Shown here piece after piece: positions 54,469 to 63,800 of a stretch of 64,000 nucleotides of DNA. The stretch is from NCBI GenBank assembly GCA_964637835.1, contig CAZWYF010000004.1:95567-159566 (forward strand). The letters are read 5' to 3'. Under the pieces are notes generated by a model. That model was not told where the DNA came from, did not search any database, and saw only the letters and a list, made by a program, of their open reading frames with translations. The first letter of the stretch is position 1. Each line of letters starts with the position of its first letter. This stretch comes from Glo-17 sp964637835 (GTDB lineage: Bacteria; Krumholzibacteriota; Krumholzibacteriia; LZORAL124-64-63). Both the position numbers and the translations under genes were made by a program.

Positions 54469-55441
54469 CGAATCATCTCATCGCGGCGGTCACCGGCCCG
54501 CGGCGGCCGGACGGGCGCTCCTGCCGGCGGTGCTGCTGATCCTCGCCGCCCTGGCCGCCGGCGCCGTCGCCCAGGATCCGCCGCCGTTCTCCGGTGAGCG
54601 GGCCTTCCACTGGGTCACCGTCCAGACCGATCTGGGACCGCGTCCGCCCGGCTCGGCGGCCCTCGAGGCTCTGCGCCAGGTGGTCGCCGAGCATGCCGAC
54701 AGCCTGGGACTGCGGTTCACCCGCCTGGGTTTCACGGCGACCAGCCCTTGGGACGGGTCGTCCATCGAGGTCTGCAATCTGGTGGTCTCGGCCGGGCCGG
54801 CGGGCGGCCCGCGCCTGTGGCTGGGCGCCCACTACGACACGCGGCCGGGCAGCGACCTGGACCCCGACCCCGCGCGTCGCGACGAGCCCCTGCTCGGCGC
54901 CAACGACGGCGGCAGCGGCACGGCGGTGCTGCTGCACCTGATGGAACTGCTGGCCGCCGCCCCCCCGGCGCGTGGCGTGGATCTCCTCTTCTTCGACGCC
55001 GAGGATTCCGGCCTCTCCGGCGAACCGACCACCTTCTGCATCGGCAGCCGGCACCTCGCCGGCACCTGGGACCGGTTCGGCAGTCCCCTGGCCGGTGGCG
55101 AGCCGACCGGCCTGGTGCTGCTGGACATGGTGGGCCGCCGCGGCCTGAGCATCGGCCAGGAATGGTACTCGCGACGGTACGCCCCGGAGCTGACCGCGGC
55201 GGTGTTCGAGCGGGCCCTGCGGCTGCGCCTGGACGCATTCCAGCCGGAGCCCGCGGTGGCCGTCTACGATGACCACGTCCCGTTCCTGGAGGCAGGCATC
55301 CCGGCGGTCAACCTCATCGATTTCGACTTCCCCGAGTGGCACACCACCGCCGACACGCCGGACATCATCGACCCGGCGGCGCTCGGGCAGGTGGGCACGC
55401 TGGTGCGCTCGCTGATCTGGGATCCGCTGCCCGGGTACTAA
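54458..55441 (+). CDS. M28-family metallohydrolase, glutaminyl-peptide cyclotransferase-like
   Basis: 327 aa, exported: signal peptide with cleavage AVA|Q (Gln39). The M28 zinc-site residues are seen: His125/Asp127 (GAHYDTRPG), Asp150 (GANDGGSG), Glu182-Asp183 (FFDAEDSG), Asp223 (LLDMVG), Asp271-Asp272 (VYDDHVPF) and Trp294-His295 (PEWHTTADTPD). FFDAED, DDHVPF and WHT match bacterial type II glutaminyl cyclases better than general aminopeptidases; the enzyme would form N-terminal pyroglutamate. TTG 54458 lies six bases after GGAGG, inside the end of sprA, an 11-bp overlap that couples the two. An aminopeptidase activity cannot be ruled out. Confidence 0.85.
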   Translation: MCSSESSHRGGHRPAAAGRALLPAVLLILAALAAGAVAQDPPPFSGERAFHWVTVQTDLGPRPPGSAALEALRQVVAEHADSLGLRFTRLGFTATSPWDGSSIEVCNLVVSAGPAGGPRLWLGAHYDTRPGSDLDPDPARRDEPLLGANDGGSGTAVLLHLMELLAAAPPARGVDLLFFDAEDSGLSGEPTTFCIGSRHLAGTWDRFGSPLAGGEPTGLVLLDMVGRRGLSIGQEWYSRRYAPELTAAVFERALRLRLDAFQPEPAVAVYDDHVPFLEAGIPAVNLIDFDFPEWHTTADTPDIIDPAALGQVGTLVRSLIWDPLPGY

Positions 55442-55653
55442 CCCGGGTCCTGGCCCGGGTCCTGGCCTGGCGCCTCGCCTGGCGCCTGGTCCGGCGCCTG
55501 GTCTGGCGNNNNNNNNNNNNNNNNNNNNNNNNNNNNNNNNNNNNNNNNNNNNNNNNNNNNNNNNNNNNNNNNNNNNNNNNNNNNNNNNNNNNNNNNNNNN
55601 NNNNNNNNGGCGCCTGGTCTGGCGAACGGTCGGGCGAACGGTCCGGCGATCGG
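55442..55653. repeat. 12-bp tandem repeat (minisatellite) containing an assembly gap
   Basis: Degenerate units of exactly 12 bp run from 55442 (CCCGGGTCCTGG twice, then CCTGGCGCCTCG, CCTGGCGCCTGG, TCCGGCGCCTGG) into a 100-N gap at 55509-55608 and continue after it (TCTGGCGAACGG, TCGGGCGAACGG, TCCGGCGATCGG) to about 55653. The repeat begins right after the stop codon of the upstream gene. Both flanks of the gap share the same 16 bp, so the true copy number is unknown. Confidence 0.85.
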
Positions 55654-55662
55654 CGCGGGGGA

Positions 55663-55692
55663 TTGGCCGCTTCCCGCGGCGTGAGGTAGGGT
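55663..55692 (+). promoter_or_regulatory. Possible promoter of the methyltransferase gene
   Basis: TTGGCC at 55663-55668, 18 bp, TAGGGT at 55687-55692, followed at once by a palindrome. Confidence 0.35.
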
Positions 55693-55702
55693 ATCGCGAT
55701 AC
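55691..55702. promoter_or_regulatory. Perfect palindrome GTATCGCGATAC, candidate operator
   Basis: A 12-bp perfect palindrome overlapping the end of the putative -10 box and the expected transcription start. A repressor site is plausible but unproven. Confidence 0.35.
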
Positions 55703-55740
55703 GAAACGGCTGGACACGCCCCCTTCCGGATCGGAGCGGC

Positions 55741-56280
55741 ATGGCGATCCTGGACCTCGGCTGCGGCCCGCGTTCGAAGACCCCCGGATCGGTCGGACTC
55801 GACAAGCGCCCCGCGCCTCACGTCGATGTCGTCCACGATCTCGACGAGTATCCCTATCCGTTCGGCGACGACGAGTTCGACCACGTGGAGATGTCGCACG
55901 TCATCGAGCATGTCCAGCGCCCGCTCCACATGCTCGGCGAGGTGCATCGCATCACCCGGCCGCACGGCACGGTCCGGATCATCACGCCCCACTACTCGTC
56001 CCAGCTCTCGTATGGCGACCTCGAGCATTTCCACCACCTCGGATACGTCACCTTCGCGAACCTGGAGAACACGGGATTCTTCCGGCTCCAGCGCCACAAG
56101 CTCTGGTTCACCGACCTGTACCGGATCTGCGGCCTGGCCTGGCTGGCCAACCGGATGCCGCGTCGCTGGGAGAAGTACCACTGCTGGCTGATGCCGGCGT
56201 TCTACGTGGAGGTCTGGCTCGAGGTTGTCGAGCCGCAGGACGGGACCGACGAGGACTTCGTCACCCGGTACATGTACTAG
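55741..56280 (+). CDS. Class I SAM-dependent methyltransferase
   Basis: 179 aa. The SAM-binding motif I is ILDLGCGPRSKTPG at the very N-terminus, followed by the acidic motif GLDKRP; VEMSHVIEHVQRPLHML matches the motif IV region of the methyltransferase type 11 group, and ITPHYSS follows. The C-terminal 50 residues are Trp-rich. Substrate is unknown; small molecules or cell-surface glycan are common for this group. Ribosome site is weak (GGAGCGG). Its stop overlaps the end of the convergent prfC by 3 bp. Confidence 0.83.
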   Translation: MAILDLGCGPRSKTPGSVGLDKRPAPHVDVVHDLDEYPYPFGDDEFDHVEMSHVIEHVQRPLHMLGEVHRITRPHGTVRIITPHYSSQLSYGDLEHFHHLGYVTFANLENTGFFRLQRHKLWFTDLYRICGLAWLANRMPRRWEKYHCWLMPAFYVEVWLEVVEPQDGTDEDFVTRYMY

Positions 56281-57753
56281 GCGGTGTCCCGGAGGGTGTG
56301 CAGGGGCGGGGTGCCGAGGGAGATCCCGGGGTTCTTCTCCTGGAAGAAGCGATGGCTCCACTCGCCCTCGAAGAGCGCCACCGTCGCGCCGTGGTCATCC
56401 CGGGCGAGGCAGACGTTCGGGGGCATCTCGAGCCGCTCGATGTCCGGGGCTCGCGCGAGCCAGCGCGCCATGGTCCACCGGACCGGTGTCAGACGGGACG
56501 AGGCCCCGTACTCGCTCTCGAGGCGGTGCTGGACGATCTCGAACTGGAGCGGCCCCACGGCGCCGAGCAGCTGGCGCTGGCGATTCGATCCGGGCAGCTC
56601 GAAGCGCTGGACGACGCCCTCTTCCAGGAGCTGGTCCAGGCCGTCGCGGAACCGCTTGAACCTCGCGGTGTCCGTGTTCTCCACGTAGGCGAAGCACTCG
56701 GGGCAGAAGCGGGGGATCGCCTGGTACCTGATGGACGGATCCTCGGTCAGCGTGTCGCCGATGACAAGACGCGAGTTGCCCACGATGCCGACCACGTCAC
56801 CGGGATAGGCCTCGTCGACGGTCTCGCGATCGCGGCCGAAGAGCGTCGCGGCGTTGGCCAGGCGGACCTTCTTGCCGGTGCGCGCGAGGGTCACGGTCAT
56901 GTCCCGGCGGAACGTCCCGGAGACCACGCGCACGAAGGCGATACGGTCGCGATGACGCGGGTTCATGTTCGCCTGGATCTTGAAGACGAAGCCGCTGAAC
57001 GCTTCCTGGTCAGGGTGGACCGTCGCCGCTCCGCCCGGGCGGGGCCCCGGCGGGAGCGAGTGCTCCAGGAAGCCGTCGAGCAGGAGCTGCACGCCGAAGT
57101 TGTTCAGGGCGCTGCCGAAGTAGACCGGGGTCATCCGGCCCGAACGGATGCTGTCGGGGGCGAAGCGGGAGCCGGCGCCGTCGAGCAGGGCGACCTCGTC
57201 GATCAGCGCGGCATACGGCCGGTCGCTCATCCGCTCGTGGATGACGGGATCGGCGAGCGCGACGTCGGTCGCCGGCGCCCGGTAGGTGCCCCGCGGCGTG
57301 AGGTCGTAGAAATGAGCCATCCGGGTGCGGCGGTCCCAGACCCCCTGAAAGTCGCGACCGGTTCCCAGGGGCCAGTTCATCGGATGGGCCTCGATGCCGA
57401 GGACGTTCTCCAGCTCGTCAAGGAGGGCCAATGGATCCCGGGTCGGACGATCCAGCTTGTTCATGAACGTGAAGATGGGAACGCCGCGCTGGCGGCAGAC
57501 CTCGAAGAGCTTCCGCGTCTGGGTCTCGACCCCCTTGGCAGCGTCGATCACCATGATGGCCGCGTCGACCGCGGTCAGCACCCGGAACGTGTCCTCGGAG
57601 AAATCGTCATGTCCCGGGGTGTCGAGCAGGTTGATCCGGAAGCCCCGGTAGTCTGGTCTTGCCGGCGTCGGGATGGGAGACGATGGCGAAGGTCCGGCGC
57701 CGTGCGATCTCGCGACGCAGGCCTGGGGCTGTGGGGGGTGGTGTCGCGATCAT
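56277..57753 (-). pseudogene. prfC: Peptide chain release factor 3, internally deleted and frameshifted
   Basis: RF3 is the GTPase that recycles RF1/RF2. The N-terminus (MIATPPPTAPG, then RRTFAIVSHPDAGKT) is in one frame from 57753. After GKT four bases (AGAC) lead into YRGFRINLLDTPGHDDF in another frame, which continues normally to the end (NKLDRPTRDP, VFKIQANMNPRHRDRI). By comparison with E. coli RF3 about 51 residues are missing between the P-loop and the DTPGH motif, including all of switch I. The reading frame is broken, so no RF3 can be made from this copy. A collapsed assembly error cannot be excluded. The promoter and the ribosome site (GAGGAAG) look normal, suggesting a recent event. 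Confidence 0.82.
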
Positions 57754-57842
57754 GGTGCTTCCTCGCCACGAGGGGGCTCGCGGCCGCGGGTCGGAATGAG
57801 CGGGGAAACGAGACGGTGGGACCCTCACGTCGGCGTGCGGAG

Positions 57843-57871
57843 AACCTAGGCCGCAGCCGTCGCTGGCGCAA
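57843..57871 (-). promoter_or_regulatory. Promoter of prfC
   Basis: On the minus strand TTGCGC (57871-57866), 17 bp, TAGGTT (57848-57843), 90 bp before the prfC ATG. Confidence 0.55.
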
Positions 57872-57985
57872 GGTGACAGGCTGCACGGTGACGGCGGGGG
57901 CGCGATCCTGCGGGAGGGCGGCACGCCGGTGTCCGCGGGATCACGGCCGGGGCCAGGCAGGAAGAGGGCCTCTGGTCGATTCCGC

Positions 57986-58014
57986 TTGCTCTCCTGCGGG
58001 TGAACGCCTATATT
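57986..58014 (+). promoter_or_regulatory. Promoter of rimP-nusA-ylxQ-infB
   Basis: TTGCTC at 57986-57991, 17 bp, TATATT at 58009-58014, the best -10 in the window after TATGAT at 12895. Confidence 0.75.
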
Positions 58015-58050
58015 CTGCGCGAATTCGAGACCCGTGTCCGGGATGTTCCG

Positions 58051-58076
58051 GAAGTGGGCGCAAGTCCACTTCTTTT
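58051..58076 (+). terminator. Attenuator-like hairpin in the rimP leader
   Basis: A 9-bp stem (58051-58059 with 58064-58072, one G-U pair) closed by a GCAA tetraloop and followed by TTTT. It sits about 30 nt into the transcript and 27 nt before rimP. Leader hairpins of this GAAGTGGGC type precede rimP operons in many bacteria and are thought to attenuate transcription. Confidence 0.75.
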
Positions 58077-58098
58077 CGTGCTATGAGGAGTCGCCCGG

Positions 58099-58761
58099 TT
58101 GGCTGGCGAGACCCCTGACCGCTATGCCCAGGCCGCCCGCATCCACGAGCTGCTCGCGCCCGAGCTGGCGGCCGAGGGCTTCGACCTGGTGGACGTGCGG
58201 ATCTTCCGCGGTGGCGGGCGTCTGCAGGTGCGGCTCTACGTGGACCTCCCGGGCGAGGACCGCATCGACCTGGACGGCTGCGCCCGCGCCTCGCGGGCGG
58301 CGAGCATGTTCCTGGAGGAGGCCGACCCCTTCTCCGGGGCGTGGGTCCTGGAGGTGTCGTCCCCGGGCATCCGGCGCCCGCTGCGGACCGAGGCGCACTT
58401 CGCCGTCCAGGTGGGTCGCGAGGTGAGCGTGAAGTACCGCCAGGCCGGAGAGCCGAGGCCCCGGCAGCTGCGCGGCCGCCTCGAGGGCGCGGCGGACGGC
58501 GAGCTGCTGGTCCTGCCCGCGCCGCGGCAGGATGCCCCGCCCGAGGAGCCGGCGCCGGAGCCGGTCACCGTGCCGGTGGCCGACGTGCTGGAGGCCAACC
58601 TCGAGCGCGAGATCGACGTGCAGGAGGTGATCCGTCGCGATCGCCGCCGCAAGAAGGAAGAGCGTCAGGAGAAGCGCCGGGCCCGCCGTGGGCGCCGGCG
58701 CGGCCGGCCAGGCGAGCCGGAACAGGACGACGACGACGACCAGGAGAGGGACGGGACGTAA
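58099..58761 (+). CDS. rimP: Ribosome maturation factor RimP
   Basis: 220 aa; RimP assists 30S subunit maturation. The N-terminal domain has GFDLVDVRIFRGGGRLQVRLYVD and DPFSGAWVLEVSSPGIRRPL, split by a conserved linker; the SH3-like C-terminal domain contains VSVKYRQ and VADVLEANLEREID. A 55-residue Arg/Lys/Glu-rich tail is an extension. TTG 58099 follows GAGGAG at 58085-58090 by eight bases. nusA starts 3 bp after its stop, the standard arrangement. Confidence 0.93.
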   Translation: MAGETPDRYAQAARIHELLAPELAAEGFDLVDVRIFRGGGRLQVRLYVDLPGEDRIDLDGCARASRAASMFLEEADPFSGAWVLEVSSPGIRRPLRTEAHFAVQVGREVSVKYRQAGEPRPRQLRGRLEGAADGELLVLPAPRQDAPPEEPAPEPVTVPVADVLEANLEREIDVQEVIRRDRRRKKEERQEKRRARRGRRRGRPGEPEQDDDDDQERDGT

Positions 58762-58764
58762 GCC

Positions 58765-60462
58765 ATGGATCACAACGTCATCCAGGCCCTGCAGGCCATC
58801 ACGCGCGAGAAGCACCTCGACCAGGCGATCATCATCGAATCGCTCGAGGCCGGTCTCGCGTCGGCCGCCAAGAAGAAGCTGGGCGCCGAGGCCAACATCA
58901 TCGCCACGGTGGATCCGCAGACCGGCGAGATGCTGGTCGAGCAGGTCAAGACCGTGGTGGACGACCTCGACGACGAGGATCTGGAGATCAGTCTCGAGGA
59001 GGCCCAGATCGAGTTCGGCGACGAGGTGGAGATCGGCGACGAGGTCCGCTGGGAGCTGCCGCTGGACCAGTTCGGCCGCAACGCCATCCTGGTGGCCAAG
59101 CAGATCCTGGTGCAGAAGGTCCGCGAGGCCGAGCGTTCCCAGATCTTCGACGACTACAAGGACAAGGTGAACACCATCGTCGAGGGCAAGGTGCAGCAGG
59201 TGGAGCGGGGCAACGCCCTGGTCAACCTCGGCCGGGTGGAGGCGCTGCTGCCGTATCGCGAGCAGATCCGCACCGAGCCCCTGCGCCAGGGCAGCACCGT
59301 GCGCGCCTTCATCATCGAGGTCCTGGACAACGCCAAGGGTCCGCAGATCATCCTCTCGCGCAGCCATCCGGAGTTCCTCAAGGCGCTGTTCGTGCAGGAG
59401 GTGCCCGAGATCCAGGAGGGCATCGTGGACATCAAGGCGGTGGCGCGCGAGCCGGGCACGCGCTCGAAGATCGCCGTGGTCAGCCGCGACGAGCGCGTGG
59501 ACCCCATCGGCTCCTGCGTGGGCATGAAGGGCAGCCGCGTGCAGGCCGTGACCCACGAGCTCAAGGGCGAGCGCGTGGACATCGTGCTCTGGAGCCCCGA
59601 TCCGGTGCAGCTGATCAGCCGCGCCCTCAGCCCGGCGGACGTCAGCCAGGTGATGCTCGACGAGGCCCGCGGCGAGGCCACCGTGGTGGTGACCGAGGAC
59701 CAGCTGAGCAAGGCCATCGGCAAGGAGGGCAAGAACGTCCGCCTGGCCGCCAAGCTCACCGCCTGGAAGATCGACCTGGTCAGCGCCCGCGAGTGGGGCA
59801 TCCGCCAGCGCGTGGCCGACGACGTCCGCATGACCCTGGGCGAGATGTCCGGCATGACGCCCGAGCTGGTGGCCGCCCTCGAGGGCGTGGGCATCGAGAG
59901 CATCGAGGACCTGGTCCGCGTGGACACCGAGGCCCTGGCCGGCATGCCCGGCGTGGGGCCGGAGACCGCGGTGATGCTGAAGGAGACCGCGCGCGCCACC
60001 CTGAACGAGCTGCGCCGGGTCATCGAGGAGACCGTCCAGGCCGAGCTGAACAAGGACCTGGGCGAGGGCCTGCTGGACGAGAGCAAGCTCGAGGGCTACG
60101 AGCCGGCGGAGGGCGAGGAGGCGGGCGAGGCTCCGGCCGAGCGCCCGGCGCCCGTGCCGGCGGCCGATCCGTTCAGCGGCTTCGACCAGAAGATCTCCGA
60201 CGAGGGATCGGGCACCGGCCAGACCACCGATGCGGCCACCGAGGCGGCCGCGGCCGCGGCCGCGGCCGACGCGGCGGCCGAGGCGGCCGAGCGGGCGGCG
60301 GCGGATGCGGCGGCCGAGGCCGAGGCTGCGGCCGAGGAGCCAGTGGCCGAGGAGCCGGCGGCCGAGGAGCCGGCGGCCGAGGAGCCGGCCGCGGACCAGG
60401 AAGAAGACGAGGATGAGACGCGCCCCCGCGATCCGCTCGGCGAGCCGGGGCAGGACACGTAG
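58765..60462 (+). CDS. nusA: Transcription termination/antitermination protein NusA
   Basis: 565 aa. RNA-polymerase-binding N-terminal domain (about 1-125), S1 domain (about 133-200), two KH domains (about 205-350, with SCVGMKGSRVQAV and KAIGKEGKNVRLAA), one helix-hairpin-helix repeat (LEGVGIESIEDL, MPGVGPETAV; about 370-410) and an unusually long acidic Ala/Glu tail (about 440-565) with repeated AAEEP. NusA controls pausing and termination. No ylxR follows; the next gene is ylxQ-like. Confidence 0.96.
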   Translation: MDHNVIQALQAITREKHLDQAIIIESLEAGLASAAKKKLGAEANIIATVDPQTGEMLVEQVKTVVDDLDDEDLEISLEEAQIEFGDEVEIGDEVRWELPLDQFGRNAILVAKQILVQKVREAERSQIFDDYKDKVNTIVEGKVQQVERGNALVNLGRVEALLPYREQIRTEPLRQGSTVRAFIIEVLDNAKGPQIILSRSHPEFLKALFVQEVPEIQEGIVDIKAVAREPGTRSKIAVVSRDERVDPIGSCVGMKGSRVQAVTHELKGERVDIVLWSPDPVQLISRALSPADVSQVMLDEARGEATVVVTEDQLSKAIGKEGKNVRLAAKLTAWKIDLVSAREWGIRQRVADDVRMTLGEMSGMTPELVAALEGVGIESIEDLVRVDTEALAGMPGVGPETAVMLKETARATLNELRRVIEETVQAELNKDLGEGLLDESKLEGYEPAEGEEAGEAPAERPAPVPAADPFSGFDQKISDEGSGTGQTTDAATEAAAAAAAADAAAEAAERAAADAAAEAEAAAEEPVAEEPAAEEPAAEEPAADQEEDEDETRPRDPLGEPGQDT

Positions 60463-60837
60463 ATGAACGCGCGACGTCCCGGTAGCGGCGGCCCCGGGGC
60501 CGGCAATGCGGCGGAGCGCGCCCTGGGCCTGCTCGGCCTCGCCAGACGGGCGGGCAAGCTGGCGCTCGGCGCCACCGCCGTGGAGCAGCTGGTGCGCCGT
60601 GAAGCCCGGCCGGTGGTGGTGGTGGCCCGCGATGCGGGCGCCAGCCAGCGCCGGCGGATGCTGGGTCTGCGCCCGGTGCGGGGCCAGGTGGCCGATCTGC
60701 TCGACCGCGAGCAGCTGGCCGGCCAGCTCGGCCGAGAAGAGCTGGTGGTGGTGGCCGTCGCGGACATGGGATTCGTGCGTGGATTACAGGCGCTCGGTGT
60801 GGTGAGCGATCCCCGGGAGGACTCCGCGACGTCGTGA
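60463..60837 (+). CDS. YlxQ-like L7Ae-family RNA-binding protein
   Basis: 124 aa. The core resembles ribosomal L7Ae/YlxQ: LGLLGLARRAGKLALGATAVEQ, split here in helices, then VVVVARDAGASQRRR, and a C-terminal ALGVVSDP. YlxQ-type genes typically lie between nusA and infB. RNA binding is inferred from family; the target is unknown. The start directly follows the nusA stop (TAGATG). Confidence 0.78.
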   Translation: MNARRPGSGGPGAGNAAERALGLLGLARRAGKLALGATAVEQLVRREARPVVVVARDAGASQRRRMLGLRPVRGQVADLLDREQLAGQLGREELVVVAVADMGFVRGLQALGVVSDPREDSATS

Positions 60838-60863
60838 CGACGTCTGCGGCTGGAGGTGTGACC

Positions 60864-63800
60864 ATGGTGAGGAAGCTCAGGGTCTATGAACTCGCGCGGC
60901 ACTACGGTGTCGACAGCAAGCAGATCATGGCGCTACTCCAGAAGATGAAGATCGAGGCCAAGAGCCACATGAGCGTGGTGGAGGACGACTCCGTGGACAA
61001 GGTCCATGCCGTCTTCCAGCGCAAGCGCGAGATCGCGCGGCAGAACTACGCCAAGGCTCACGGCATCGCCCCCTCGAAGCTCGAGAGCATCGCCAGCCTG
61101 CGCCCGCTGCCGCGGCCGCAGCCGCCGGAGGAGCCGGAGGCCGAGGAGAAGCCGAAGAAGAAGCGCACCACCAAGAAGAAGAAGAAGGCGTCGGCCAAGT
61201 CCAAGGTGGTGGTGATCACCAAGGCGGGCCAGCAGACCAAGGTGGCTCGGGAGCTCGCGGCGAAGAAGGCGGAGGACGAGCAGGCCGAGCAGGCCCGCCG
61301 CGAGGCCGAGCGCAAGGAGCACGAGCAGCGCGAGGCGGAGCTCGAGGCCCAGCGTGAGGCGCACCGGTCGACCCGCCTGGTGAAGAAGCCCAAGCTGGTG
61401 AAGAAGGCCGAGCTGGACGAGGACGTTCCCGCCGAGGACGCCGAGGTGGCGCCCGCCGAGACGCCCGCCGGGACGCCCGCCCTCGAGGGGGCGGAGGGCG
61501 CCGAGGCTCCCGCCGACGAGACGGGCGCCGACGCGGCGGCCGGGGCCGCGGCCGAGGGCGCGCCCGGGACCGAGGTGGCGTCGACCGGGGAGCAGGAGGC
61601 CGCGCCGGTGGCCGCGGAGACGGAGCCCGAGGCTCCCGCCGCCGCGGCCGAGACGCCGGCCGAGGGCGCCGAGGCTCCGGCGGCGACGGAGGAGGGACCG
61701 GCGGTCGCGGCGGAAGAGGAGAAGCCGGCGACCGCGGCAGAGGCCGAGCGTGAGCGCCAGCGGCGTCCCGTGGTCAAGAACGACGGCTTCAAGGTGGGCG
61801 ACATCATCCGCCCCGCGCCAGCGGAGCCCGCGGCCCCCGCGCCCCCCGCGGCGGCCGCGGCGGCCGAGGCGGCGGCGCCCCGGGACGGCGGCGAGCCCGG
61901 CGCGCCGGCCCAGAGCGTCAAGGAATCCATCATGGCGGCCATCCGGCGCCGTCAGGACGAGAAGGCGGCCAGCGAGGCCGCCGGCGGCCGGCGCAAGCGG
62001 TCGCGCTCGAAGAAGAAGAAGGTGGACGAGGCCGAGGTCGAGCGTCAGCTCAAGCAGACCATGGCGCAGATGGACGGCGCGGCGGGAGGCCGTCGCCGCC
62101 GCCGCAAGGGTGGCCAGCAAGAGGCCGCGACCGAGGAGGATGTCCTGCGCATCACCGAGTTCATCACGGCCCAGGAGTTCGCCGAGAAGCTCGAGGTCCC
62201 GCCTCGCGAGATCATCGGCAAGCTCTTCGGCCTGGGCGTCATGGTGACCATGAACCAGCGCCTGGAGAAGGAGCACATCGAGCTCCTGGCCGACGAGTAC
62301 GACCGGGACATCGAGTTCCTCAGCGAGTTCGGCGAGGAATTGCTCGAGGAGCGCGAGGAAGAGGTGCCCGCCGAGGATCTCGAGAAGCGTCCGCCGGTGG
62401 TGACCGTCATGGGCCACGTGGACCACGGCAAGACGTCGCTGCTCGATCGCATCCGCGCCACCAACGTGATCGCCGGCGAGGCCGGCGGCATCACCCAGCA
62501 CATCGGCGCCTACAAGGTGGAGACCGCGGGTGGACCGATCACCTTCCTGGACACTCCTGGCCACGCGGCGTTCACCGCCATGCGTGCCCGCGGCGCCCAG
62601 GTGACCGACATCGTGATCCTGATCGTCGCCGCCAACGATGGCGTGATGCCGCAGACCGTCGAGGCCATCAACCATGCCAAGGCGGCCGAGGTGCCCATCA
62701 TCGTGGCCGTCAACAAGGTGGACCTGCCGGACGCCAGGGCCGACCGCGTCAAGCAGGAGCTCATGCAGCACGACATCCTGATCGAGGAGTACGGCGGCGA
62801 CATCCTCTGCGCCGAGATCTCGGCCAAGCAGGGCCTGGGCATCGAGCGCCTGCTCGAGCAGGTGCACCTGCAGGCCGAGGTGCTCGAGCTGCAGGCCAGC
62901 CCCAAGGGGCCGGCCCGCGGCACGGTGGTCGAGGCGCGCAAGGAGCCGGGACGCGGCGTGGTCTTCTCCGTGCTCATCGAGCGCGGCACCCTGCACGCCG
63001 GCGACATCTTCGTGGTGGGCCTGACCGACGGCCGCGTGCGCGCCCTGGTCAACGAGCGGGGCGACAAGCTCGAGGAGTGCCTGCCCGGGCAGCCGGCCGA
63101 GGTGCTCGGCGCCCACGACGTCCCCGAGGCGGGCGATCGCTTCTACGTCATGGAGAGCGAGCGGGAGGCCCGCGACATCGCCGCCCGCCGCCAGCAGGAG
63201 CTGCGCGTGCAGCAGCTGACGGCGCCCAAGAAGAAGCTGAGCCTCGACTCGCTGGCCGGCCTGATCAGCGAGGCGGAACTCAAGGAACTGCCCATCATCA
63301 TCAAGGGCGACGTGGCCGGTTCGGTGGAGGCGCTGGCCGACCAGTTCCTCGACCTCGGCACCGAGGAGGTCCAGGTCCGGATCATCCACAAGGCCGTCGG
63401 CGCGATCAGCGAGTCGGACGTGCTGCTGGCCTCGAACACCGGCGCGCTGATCGTCGGGTTCCACATGCGGCCGGGGTCGGCGATCAAGGAGCTGGCCAAG
63501 CAGCACCACGTGGAGATCGAGGTCTTCGACATCATCTACGAGGCCGTCGATACCCTGAAGAAGGCCATGTCCGGTCTGCTCGGCTCCATCGAGCGCGAGG
63601 TGTCCACCGGCAAGGCCGAGGTGCGGCAGGTGTTCCGGATCCCGAAGGTGGGTCAGATCGCCGGCTGCATGGTCCTCGAGGGCAAGATCACCCGCAACAG
63701 CCGTGGCCGGCTGGTGCGCGACGAGGTGATGATCTTCGAGGGCAAGATCCGCTCGCTGAAGCGCTTCAAGGAGGATGCGCGCGAGGTGGTCCAGGGTTAC

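Noticed and set aside
60240..60420. Ala/Glu-rich repeats in the nusA tail, and similar stretches in infB at about 61400-61900, as foreign or repeat DNA.
   Set aside because: They remain in frame and are the usual type of low-complexity tail or linker in these proteins at high G+C.
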